Shown here one piece after another: positions 19,710-26,082 of a stretch of DNA of 29,600 nucleotides. Both the position numbers and the translations under genes were made by a program. The notes under the pieces were generated by a model. It made no database searches. It was given only the letters and a program-made list of their open reading frames with translations, and was not told where the DNA came from. This DNA is from an uncultured Acetatifactor sp. (GTDB taxonomy: Bacteria > Bacillota > Clostridia > Lachnospirales > Lachnospiraceae). The stretch is from NCBI GenBank assembly GCA_910584235.1, contig CAJTZD010000026.1:1-29600 (forward strand), read 5' to 3'. Within the stretch, counting starts at the first letter, position 1, and the number at the start of each line of letters is the position of its first letter.

Positions 19710-19738
19710 AATATACGATTTTTCGTACGTTTTTTCAA
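19710..19738 (-). promoter_or_regulatory. sigma-A promoter with internal operator for the XRE gene
   Basis: TTGAAA (19733-19738), 17 bases and TATATT (19710-19715) on the minus strand. The dyad TACGA-TTTT-TCGTA (19714-19727, plus strand) lies in the spacer and touches the -10 box, a typical place for autorepression. Confidence 0.65.
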
Positions 19739-19785
19739 GAGGTATCCTGAAAATTAATCAAGAAAATTGAATATTTTAGATTTTC

Positions 19786-20637
19786 TTAATAATCCGGGCT
19801 CAAACCGTAAATTTGTACCACCTCCAGGAGGTCGCTGCGGTATATATCGGAGGGTGTGACCACGAATCCTCCGTTGCTGTCAAGATCATAGCCGAAGTGC
19901 CGGTACGTGTACCACACCAGATGTGCGCACTGGGTTGCGGAAAGTGGCATGTCCCCGCCGTCCGTAAAGGCAGCCAGACTGTAGGGCAGGCCTGTGAGAC
20001 ATTCCCGGGCGTACGCGGCAATGCGCGCCCTCTCGCGGGCGGAAACGCCCCTGAGCCGAAGCAGCGCAAACCCCGGGTACTCCTGCCAGCTGTCCAGAGA
20101 ACAGATCCTGGAATCATACCCCGGCATGATGGCCTCCAGCGTCAGGCGTTTCTCCGCGTCCACCACGATTGCGGCATGGCCGCTGCGCCAGCCGAAGACA
20201 TGACCGTTGAAAGTGATGAGAATATCCCCGTCCTGAACCGTGGGGAGAAAGTCAACAGCGTAGACTATAGAACGAAAATTCGTTAATCTCTCACTCTGGA
20301 CAAAGAGACCGCTGTGGCTGCACTCCACCTCCGCGCCCGCAAAGAATCTCTGCTGCAGACCCAGAAGCTCCCACTGGCGGCCGGATGCGCGCAGCTCTTC
20401 CACCCCTGCCCTGGCAAGGCCTGTCTGTTGGAAAAGTAAGGCGTAGTCCGCCTCGCTCAGCACCTCCTTTTCCAGCACGGGCGTCAAATCCACCTGCGCG
20501 CATTCCGGCGCACAGTGTGCCAGCGCCTCTGCGCCGGCCGTCCATAGAACCAGAGCTGCGGACAGCCCCAGGACTGTGAATACGGCCGGTATCAGAATGC
20601 GGGATATTCGGTTTCTGCGGAACCAGTGAATTTTCAT
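19786..20637 (-). CDS. membrane-anchored or secreted permuted papain-like (YiiX/NlpC-P60-type) hydrolase
   Basis: 283 residues. A basic start (MKIHWFRRNR) and a hydrophobic helix (about residues 13-34) make a signal peptide or anchor, so the rest acts outside the membrane. The core has the circularly permuted NlpC/P60 order: GDILIT, then SGHAAIVVD with His154, then SATQCAHLVWYTY with Cys237, followed by TPSDIYRSD. This fits YiiX-like amidases or peptidases of the papain fold; cell-wall cleavage is plausible but unproved. The ATG at 20637 has a GAGGG ribosome site. It lies 87 bases downstream of glycosyltransferase A on the same strand, with no clear terminator, so it may share that transcript. 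Confidence 0.75.
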   Translation of the reverse strand: MKIHWFRRNRISRILIPAVFTVLGLSAALVLWTAGAEALAHCAPECAQVDLTPVLEKEVLSEADYALLFQQTGLARAGVEELRASGRQWELLGLQQRFFAGAEVECSHSGLFVQSERLTNFRSIVYAVDFLPTVQDGDILITFNGHVFGWRSGHAAIVVDAEKRLTLEAIMPGYDSRICSLDSWQEYPGFALLRLRGVSARERARIAAYARECLTGLPYSLAAFTDGGDMPLSATQCAHLVWYTYRHFGYDLDSNGGFVVTPSDIYRSDLLEVVQIYGLSPDY

Positions 20638-20724
20638 CTGCAGCCCTCATGTACGATTGATCTCGTATTAGGGTCTGCTTATTTGAAGAAGATTATGCAC
20701 GTCCCGCCATTTGCTCTCAATGCC

Positions 20725-23016
20725 TCAGCTGAGCCTCTCGATTATCTGCCGTATCTCCTCGTCCCCGGGCAGCAATGCCTCCAGCTGCTTCGCCACCGCC
20801 AGAGCCGCCTGATGCTGCCCCGCATCCATAAAGGCCCGCAGCCTCCCCTTGATCTGCCTGGCCAGCACCTGGAACTCTCCTGCCGCCTGGCGGGACTCTC
20901 TGGACTGGCGTTTCAGCCGGGCGTTGATCCACTGCAGATAGGGCTTCATCAAATTGTCGAGCCCCGGCAGCAGCTTCCTGATGGCCTTGATCGTCCCCAC
21001 TGCCTCGCCGTACTTCTCTTCTTCCGTCTGCCTCAGCAGATCCGCCGCCAGATATGCGCCCTGGTACTCCTCCGGAAGCATATCCCTTGCCTGATCTATG
21101 ACTTCCTGTCTGTACATTCTGCCGCACAGCTCTTTCTGGCAGACCGCATATTCGTTCAGGCTTGTCCTGATGGATGCAAACGCTTCCTCCGCCTCCCTGC
21201 CGGTGAGCCATTCGTCCGCGTCTGCCTGGCCTTTCAGGGACATGGCTTCCTCCGCCGCCCGGGCTTTGGAGGCGGCCTCTATCTTCTCCAGCTGTCCCGC
21301 GGCCCTGATTGCTCCTGAAAGGCCGTAAATGCCCCTCCAGGCCAGCATACGTGCGTCCTCCTCCGGCAGGATTGCCGCAAACTGCCCGTTCCACCAGTCC
21401 GCATCCTCCCAGGAAAACTGTTCAAAATAGGCCATGATCCCCTTTTTCCACAGGTAAAACGGGATTCCCTCCAGAATGCGCCTGTTGCTTCCGCCCAACC
21501 GCTCCACGGCCTCCAGCATGGCATATGTCCGCACCATGGCCATACTGTCGTTTGGATTCTCCCAAACTTTCGCCGCCAGGCTCTCTACCTCTGTACTCTC
21601 TTTCGCCTCCGCCCTGTCCTCGTCCCAGGGCAGGTATGCCCGGGTCACGATTTTCTTCAGCTGAAAGAACCAATGCCCCGACTCCACGCCGTCGTAGGCC
21701 GCCAGGGCCTCCACCCTTTCTCTCAAAGTTTCCCGGCTCCTGCACCAGTCCGATATGCCCCTGAGCACGTGCCCCTCCAACTCGTCCCGCTCCATCATGA
21801 TGTTGCACATCTTTACATAGCGCTCCCGCTCCGTCCTGTCCGCAGAGGGCATGCGCTCCACCACGGCTTTGATCATCTCCTGGCTGACAAACATCTGTCT
21901 GGCTTTCCAGTCAAAGCTGTCGAACCACTTCCAGGCCAGCTCCCCCTCTCCCAGGTTCACCGCGGCCCGTATTCCGTTTCCCAGCACATTGCTGCGGTTG
22001 TGCTCCTCGAAGCATTTACCGGTAATGGTGGTGATGTACTCCATAAAGGATTCTTCTTCTCTCAGATAGTCCTGATAGCCCTCCCAATAATATTTCGCAT
22101 ATTCCAGGACCTTGCCGTAATCCTTTCGCTCCATATAGGCCGTGGCCAGGTATCCGGCAATAAGATCTTTCACCATCTTGTCCGGCCTCTTATGCTTCAG
22201 GTACAGCTCTCCTTTCTCTATGGCCTCATCGTACCGATACAAGTCCATATAGCAGCCGATTTCATTGCCGAACAGCGACGAGAGGAAATATTCGTTATTG
22301 ATCTTCCCTTTCTCATACAGGGCGATGGCCTCCAGCGACATTTCCAGCGACTTGCTGTACTCGTCCAGCACATTGTACTCCTGGGCCAGCTGCAGCGTAT
22401 GCTTCATGTTCCCCGGATCCGCCGCATGCTCCTCCAAAAGCAGGCTGATATTCCGCATGGAATGGGCTTTGGACTCTTTCTCGGATGTGTATACATAGCC
22501 GTAATGATGCACGTAAATGTTGAATTTCTTCGTCCTGCCGCTGACCCTGTTGAAGCATTCGTGGATACGGTAGATGAACTTGGTATCCGGCTCCAGCTTC
22601 GTCATGCGGCCCACCAGCAGATCCGTGTACACGCTACCGTTCTTCTCCAGATAATTCCGCTGGGTATACACACCCACCCCGTAATCCCTGTATTCGCCGG
22701 AATTGAAGAAATCGATCATCTCCGTGACATCATTGAACCACTCGTCGTCGTCCAGAAAGAGAAACCATTTTCCCTTTGCTCTCTCCAGCCCCGCGTTGCG
22801 CGCTTTGGAGAAATCCCTGCACCACTCAAATTCAATAATATTGTCCGTATACTCCTCAATGATCCCTCTCACTTTGTCCCCGCAGCCCGTGTCCACCAGG
22901 ATCAGCTCCGAGGGTACATTCTCCAACAGGGGCTTCACAGAGTCCAGACACTTCCTCACAGTGTCCGGACGATTGGAAATCAAAATTGATATGGTAAGTA
23001 GAATCTGACTGCTCAT
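20725..23016 (-). CDS. glycosyltransferase family 2 with long TPR-like region (copy A), candidate flagellin glycosyltransferase
   Basis: 763 residues. Residues about 5-100 are a GT-A family 2 domain: LLTISILISNRPDTVRKCL, SELILVDTGC, RDFSKARNAGLERAKGKW and the metal-binding DDDEW (Asp89-91). From about residue 200 the protein is helical with TPR-like units (for example TLQLAQEYNVLDEYSKSLEMSLEAIALYEKG and YGKVLEYAKYYWEGYQDYL). The start is the ATG at 23014-23016, with GGAGG 12 bases upstream. It follows flagellin A by 353 bases. A very similar protein (copy B) follows flagellin B, so each enzyme probably glycosylates its adjacent flagellin (inference from position). Both ends are highly similar in the two copies; the middle is not. 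Confidence 0.85.
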   Translation of the reverse strand: MSSQILLTISILISNRPDTVRKCLDSVKPLLENVPSELILVDTGCGDKVRGIIEEYTDNIIEFEWCRDFSKARNAGLERAKGKWFLFLDDDEWFNDVTEMIDFFNSGEYRDYGVGVYTQRNYLEKNGSVYTDLLVGRMTKLEPDTKFIYRIHECFNRVSGRTKKFNIYVHHYGYVYTSEKESKAHSMRNISLLLEEHAADPGNMKHTLQLAQEYNVLDEYSKSLEMSLEAIALYEKGKINNEYFLSSLFGNEIGCYMDLYRYDEAIEKGELYLKHKRPDKMVKDLIAGYLATAYMERKDYGKVLEYAKYYWEGYQDYLREEESFMEYITTITGKCFEEHNRSNVLGNGIRAAVNLGEGELAWKWFDSFDWKARQMFVSQEMIKAVVERMPSADRTERERYVKMCNIMMERDELEGHVLRGISDWCRSRETLRERVEALAAYDGVESGHWFFQLKKIVTRAYLPWDEDRAEAKESTEVESLAAKVWENPNDSMAMVRTYAMLEAVERLGGSNRRILEGIPFYLWKKGIMAYFEQFSWEDADWWNGQFAAILPEEDARMLAWRGIYGLSGAIRAAGQLEKIEAASKARAAEEAMSLKGQADADEWLTGREAEEAFASIRTSLNEYAVCQKELCGRMYRQEVIDQARDMLPEEYQGAYLAADLLRQTEEEKYGEAVGTIKAIRKLLPGLDNLMKPYLQWINARLKRQSRESRQAAGEFQVLARQIKGRLRAFMDAGQHQAALAVAKQLEALLPGDEEIRQIIERLS

Positions 23017-23069
23017 ATGCTCTGTATTCCTCCACAATATAATAGATTGCTGGACATGCCGCTTTATTT

Positions 23070-23106
23070 AAGATAAAAGAAAAGCGAAGTCCGTCAGGGC
23101 TCCGCT
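23070..23106 (-). terminator. intrinsic terminator between flagellin A and glycosyltransferase A
   Basis: On the minus strand an imperfect stem (AGCGGAGCCC with GGACTTCGCT, 23083-23106) is followed by TTTTCTTTT. It would limit flagellin transcripts running into the glycosyltransferase. The remaining 23017-23082 contains only a poor promoter candidate. Confidence 0.5.
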
Positions 23107-23252
23107 CCAGCCTTATCCATACATGCCTGATTCATTTTCCGCTGATTTTCGGAATGACTAACTTCATTATAACATGAAACAATGAAATTTCAATTGCTAA
23201 TTAATTGCTAATTGCTTGTTTTCTGCCCTTTCATGCCGTCCTGCATATGGCA

Positions 23253-23294
23253 AGAGCACGGCGCAGGACAATCCCCGCACCGTGCTCTCTTTTT
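23253..23294. terminator. long hairpin in the flagellin A 3' region
   Basis: AGAGCACGGCGC (23253-23264) pairs with GCACCGTGCTCT (23277-23288), 12 bp with one wobble. The U-tract (CTTTTTG, 23288-23294) is on the plus-strand side, so as a terminator it best stops antisense transcription. For flagellin A, on the minus strand, it may act mainly as a 3'-end stabiliser. Flagellin B has a similar but shorter stem. Confidence 0.55.
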
Positions 23295-23369
23295 GTGAGT
23301 CCGAGCTTTGTTCCCGGACTCTGTTCTACATGACTTTTCCTATGCCCGCTCTCATACGGCCGCCTGCCG

Positions 23370-24773
23370 TCAGCCAAGCAGGGACAGCACGCCCTGATTT
23401 GCCTGATTGGACTGGGCCAGCATGGCCTGGCCGGCCTGGGCCAGAATCTGGTTGTTGGAGTAGGTGACCATCTGCGTCGCCATATCCGTATCGCGGATTG
23501 CGGACTCAGCGGCCTGGGTATTCTCTACTACATTGTCCAGGTTGTTGATGGTGTGCTCCAGACGGTTCTGGACAGCGCCAAGAGCAGCTCTCTGGTCGGA
23601 CACCTTCTGCAGGGCATCGGCCACAATGTCAATGGCCTTGGTCGCTTTCGTGTCATTGTCCCCGCCGATGTTCAGGCCGTTAACACCAAGACCTCTGGCG
23701 CTCATCATGGAGATGTTCACGCTGATTTTGTTGTCGCTGGAGGAGTCAGCTCCCACATGCAGACTGAAATTGATCGAATCATTCAGATCTGCGAAAGCCT
23801 CAAACTTCAGATTAAGCGTACTGGTGTCCTGGTTCCAGTATGTCGTGACAGATTTCAAATGCTCTCCGTACTGACGCCTGATTGCGGAAGTCAGGGCATC
23901 CATGCTGGTAAACGCTTTCGTCGTGATGGAATTAGGGCTGGTAGTATTGCCCTTTATCTTTTCGTCATTGATAATCTTCGCCACAGCGCTGGCGCTAAGC
24001 TTCTCTTTGGAAGCATTCGCGGCGGACGTATTCTCAATCAGCATATAAGTGGTCGCGCCGATGGTGATGGACTTGGCCGTGACTTTTGTGTTGGTAGCCG
24101 CCACCTTACTGGCCTTGTCATTCACTACTTTCAATGCATAGGTAGTGGCTTTAGCTGCACTTGCTGACGTGGCATTCTTGGCAGACGCCAATGTGGCACC
24201 CTTGACGGCAGCGCCGAAAGCCAGGTTTGCAGTGCCGGTCTGCCTGTCGAGAGAAATTGTCTTACCGGTAACACCGCCAATCGTCACAGAAGCGCTTAAC
24301 GAGGACACACTGCCGCTGACTTTCGTATAGGTCAGACTGCCGGCCACGCTGCCTTTGGCGCCTTTCAGCAGATAAGTCTCATTGAACTTGGTGGTCGTGG
24401 CCACGCGGTCAATCTCCGTGGTCAGCTGATCGATCTCGTTCTGAATGGCATTCCTGTCGCTCTCGGACATGGTCCCGTTCGCCGCTTTTACTGCCAGTTC
24501 ATTCATTCTCTGCAGCATATCCTGCACTTCGTTGAGAGCGCCCTCAGCCGTCTGCACTGCGCTGATGCCGTCCTGGGCGTTGGCGGAAGCCTGGGTCAGG
24601 CCGCGGATCTGCTTTCTCATCTTCTCGGAGATCGCCAGACCTGCCGCGTCGTCAGCGGCACGATTGATTCTGTAACCGGAAGAAAGCTTCTCGGTGGCCT
24701 TTGCCTGGGTGCCGGTGGTGATGCCCAGCATTCTGTTGGAATTCATCGCTGTTAAATTGTGTTGTACTACCAT
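23370..24773 (-). CDS. flagellin A
   Basis: 467-residue filament protein exported by the flagellar type III system. The conserved N-terminal D0/D1 region (VVQHNLTAMNSNRMLG, KLSSGYRINRAADDAAGLAISEKMR) and C-terminal D1/D0 region (LGAVQNRLEHTINNLDNVVENTQAAESAIRDTDMA, then SNQANQGVLSLLG) are complete. Between them is a variable, surface-exposed Ala/Ser/Thr/Lys-rich domain (about residues 145-340) with many possible O-glycosylation sites. The ATG at 24773 has an AGGAGG ribosome site overlapping a CsrA-type motif. No sigma-28 promoter is visible directly upstream, which is unusual for a flagellin; only a weak sigma-A-like pair is. csrA precedes it by 154 bases. Confidence 0.97.
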   Translation of the reverse strand: MVVQHNLTAMNSNRMLGITTGTQAKATEKLSSGYRINRAADDAAGLAISEKMRKQIRGLTQASANAQDGISAVQTAEGALNEVQDMLQRMNELAVKAANGTMSESDRNAIQNEIDQLTTEIDRVATTTKFNETYLLKGAKGSVAGSLTYTKVSGSVSSLSASVTIGGVTGKTISLDRQTGTANLAFGAAVKGATLASAKNATSASAAKATTYALKVVNDKASKVAATNTKVTAKSITIGATTYMLIENTSAANASKEKLSASAVAKIINDEKIKGNTTSPNSITTKAFTSMDALTSAIRRQYGEHLKSVTTYWNQDTSTLNLKFEAFADLNDSINFSLHVGADSSSDNKISVNISMMSARGLGVNGLNIGGDNDTKATKAIDIVADALQKVSDQRAALGAVQNRLEHTINNLDNVVENTQAAESAIRDTDMATQMVTYSNNQILAQAGQAMLAQSNQANQGVLSLLG

Positions 24774-24778
24774 AGTTT

Positions 24779-24811
24779 ACCTCCTTGTATTACCGCGCAA
24801 ATCCTTTTGCG
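24779..24811 (-). promoter_or_regulatory. predicted CsrA-binding leader of flagellin A
   Basis: On the minus strand CGCAAA and TTTGCG (24806-24811 and 24796-24801) form a perfect 6-bp stem with tetraloop AGGA, so AAGGA is presented at the tip. A second AAGGA overlaps the Shine-Dalgarno CAAGGAGG. This matches the two-site CsrA arrangement of Bacillus hag, and csrA is the next gene upstream. Confidence 0.6.
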
Positions 24812-24832
24812 TCAGTTGCTTTTTGTATTTTA

Positions 24833-24862
24833 TATATAGTAACCAAAGCAGGAATCGGACAA
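24833..24862 (-). promoter_or_regulatory. weak sigma-A-like promoter before flagellin A
   Basis: TTGTCC (24857-24862), 18 bases and TATATA (24833-24838) on the minus strand. It would give a 50-55-base leader containing the CsrA hairpin. No sigma-28 pair is seen in 24774-24927. The same gap holds a long imperfect stem, AACCGAAGC/GCTTTGGTT. Confidence 0.3.
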
Positions 24863-24927
24863 TCGGGCCCTTGACTGCCCTGCCCCGCTTCGGTTATTAT
24901 CTCACTATACCCCCATGCTTTGTGCCT

Positions 24928-25152
24928 CTAATGCTCTCCCCGCTCTTCGGACACCCCATGAAACCGGGGCAGCTTTGTCCGCTCTCCGGGGTCGGAAATA
25001 CGGTTCTCCAGAGCCGCGCTCCTGACAATGCTCACCTCTCTGGGAGCGTCCACCATAATCCGCATATTATTTTTTGACCCGCCCAGGAAAATGATTTTTA
25101 CATTGTCATTAATCATCAGGTACTCCTCCGGGCTCACCGTAAGTCTCAGCAT
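24928..25152 (-). CDS. csrA: carbon storage regulator CsrA homologue
   Basis: 74-residue homodimeric RNA-binding protein that represses translation of target mRNAs at GGA motifs; in Gram-positives flagellin mRNA is a main target. The order of beta strands is kept, with Leu4 and, most importantly, VDAPREVSIVR placing Arg at position 44, the key RNA-contacting residue. The usual N-terminal RKxGE segment is replaced by VSPEEYL, so this is a divergent member. The last ~20 residues are a charged tail. The start is the ATG at 25150-25152 behind GGGAGGG; a TTG five codons upstream overlaps that ribosome site. It is transcribed towards flagellin A and is the first gene next to the putative invertible segment. 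fliW is not in the window. Confidence 0.8.
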   Translation of the reverse strand: MLRLTVSPEEYLMINDNVKIIFLGGSKNNMRIMVDAPREVSIVRSAALENRISDPGERTKLPRFHGVSEERGEH

Positions 25153-25188
25153 CCCTGTCCCTCCCAATTTTCTGTCTGTGATCTTCTT

Positions 25189-25214
25189 GTTAAGCCGGGG
25201 ATCACGGGCTTAAC
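25189..25214. repeat. dyad next to the left recombination repeat
   Basis: GTTAAGCC (25189-25196) and GGCTTAAC (25207-25214) form a perfect 8-bp inverted repeat with a 10-base loop, two bases from the left inverted repeat. It has no U-tract. It may be an accessory protein site for the recombinase, an operator, or a leader hairpin for csrA. Confidence 0.45.
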
Positions 25215-25216
25215 GG

Positions 25217-25245
25217 AATGCAACTTTTCGGGGGAGAATGTTGCA
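25217..25245 (+). repeat. left inverted repeat (IR-L) of a putative invertible segment
   Basis: 29 bases, starting AATGCAAC and ending GAATGTTGCA. They match the reverse complement of 25928-25956 at 26 of 29 positions. The inner 17 bases (CGGGGGAGAATGTTGCA) are identical in both; the three differences are all in the outer half. Each repeat is itself an imperfect dyad (TGCAAC...GTTGCA), as expected for a tyrosine-recombinase core site. Confidence 0.75.
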
Positions 25246-25266
25246 GAAAATACAAGGAGGACAACT

Positions 25267-25845
25267 ATGAGCACGACACAGCCTATTAAAAACCCAAAAC
25301 AGCTGGCCACATTTAAAAACTACTATCTCCAGGAACGCCCCAATCCCAGGAATCATATGCTGATCATCATCGGCCTGAATTCCGCCCTGCGCATCTCCGA
25401 TATCCTGGGGCTTACTTATGGGGATCTATACCATTTCCAGCACAGGACATGGAAATCCCATATCGTGTTAAGGGAACAGAAGACAGGAAAGACAAACCGC
25501 ATCTATATCAATAGGGAAATCAGAGAAATTCTGAAACTGTACGTAAATATTGAGGAGAAAACCCCTGCCTCCTGGCTCTTCGTCAGTCAGATCCAGAAGA
25601 CAAAGCCCCTAAGCCGTTTCCAGGCCTATCGGATCGTAAAGGAAGCCGCGGCTTTCGCCGGGATGGACGCCAATATAAGCTGCCATTCCCTGAGAAAGAC
25701 TTTCGGCTATCACGCCTGGAAACAGGGGACTCCCCCGGCTCTGCTGATGAGCATCTATAATCATTCCGCCTATGGAATTACAAAACGGTATCTGGGTATC
25801 GATCAGGATGACAAAGATGAAGTATTTGCGAAAATCAAGCTATGA
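25267..25845 (+). CDS. small tyrosine recombinase, FimB/FimE-sized, candidate DNA invertase
   Basis: 192 residues, essentially the catalytic domain alone, the size of the FimB/FimE phase-variation recombinases rather than of XerC/D or phage integrases (about 300-400). Catalytic set: Arg42 in ALRISD, Lys72 in REQKTGKTN, His140 and Arg143 in CHSLRKTFGYH, His166 in YNHSAYGITKRYLGI and the nucleophile Tyr175. AAGGAGG precedes the ATG. Only 21 bases separate the ATG from the left repeat, so its promoter must lie outside the segment; none is obvious. It is the only plus-strand gene in the flagellin locus. I infer that it inverts its own segment. Confidence 0.9.
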   Translation: MSTTQPIKNPKQLATFKNYYLQERPNPRNHMLIIIGLNSALRISDILGLTYGDLYHFQHRTWKSHIVLREQKTGKTNRIYINREIREILKLYVNIEEKTPASWLFVSQIQKTKPLSRFQAYRIVKEAAAFAGMDANISCHSLRKTFGYHAWKQGTPPALLMSIYNHSAYGITKRYLGIDQDDKDEVFAKIKL

Positions 25846-25882
25846 GGCCATACAAAACTTTAAAATATTTCGGCCAAATCGC

Positions 25883-25909
25883 TAAAGTTTTTCGGATTGG
25901 TTCCGATAA
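25883..25909 (+). promoter_or_regulatory. sigma-28 promoter inside the invertible segment
   Basis: TAAA (25883-25886), exactly 15 bases, then TCCGATAA (25902-25909): the flagellar consensus with a single mismatch. Its -10 box is identical to that of the FliD-like gene. In this orientation it fires into the right repeat, with no sense gene behind it. Confidence 0.75.
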
Positions 25910-25923
25910 TATATGTGAACAGT

Positions 25924-25963
25924 AAAATGCAACATTCTCCCCCGGAGTGTTGCATTTTTATTT
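25924..25963 (+). terminator. intrinsic terminator formed by the right inverted repeat
   Basis: AAAATGCAACA (25924-25934) pairs with TGTTGCATTTT (25948-25958) over 11 bp and is followed by TTTATTTT. It ends the recombinase transcript and the short transcript from the sigma-28 promoter, about 45 bases after its start. It overlaps the recombination site. Confidence 0.75.
25928..25956 (-). repeat. right inverted repeat (IR-R) of the putative invertible segment
   Basis: Reverse complement of IR-L with 26 of 29 identities. The inner half is identical to IR-L, and the outer half differs by TTTT versus ACTC. Outside these 29 bases the similarity ends on both sides. Confidence 0.75.
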
Positions 25964-26020
25964 TAACCATTTTCCTGCTGCCTATTCCGTCCATTCGGCC
26001 TGTGTCAGGTATGATTCGAC

Positions 26021-26056
26021 CACAGAAAAACAGGGTGCAGGATTTCTCCTGCACCC
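26021..26056 (-). terminator. intrinsic terminator of glycosyltransferase B
   Basis: GGGTGCAGGA (26033-26042) and TCCTGCACCC (26047-26056) form a perfect 10-bp stem with a TTTC/GAAA loop. On the minus strand TGTTTTT follows. It insulates module B from the switch region. Confidence 0.8.
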
Positions 26057-26082
26057 CAAATGGGATTGAATGCCGCCTCCCC

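Larger units (their letters stand above)
25217..25956. mobile_element. putative invertible element carrying its own tyrosine recombinase and a sigma-28 promoter
   Basis: A 740-base segment bounded by inverted repeats. The interior is only the recombinase ribosome site and gene (25246-25845) and an 82-base tail (25846-25927) with a sigma-28 promoter pointing right. It lies exactly between module A (csrA, flagellin A, glycosyltransferase A) and the 3' end of module B. Inversion would turn the promoter towards csrA. Inverted rather than direct repeats argue for inversion rather than excision. Confidence 0.6.

Noticed and set aside
23253..23294. Strong terminator for flagellin A
   Set aside because: The U-tract is on the opposite strand's side; the better minus-strand terminator is at 23070-23106, so it is listed as a hairpin with uncertain role.
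25217..25956. The repeat-bounded recombinase as an ordinary integrative element or insertion sequence
   Set aside because: The repeats are inverted rather than direct, there is no cargo or tRNA target, and no target-site duplication is visible; inversion fits better than excision or transposition.
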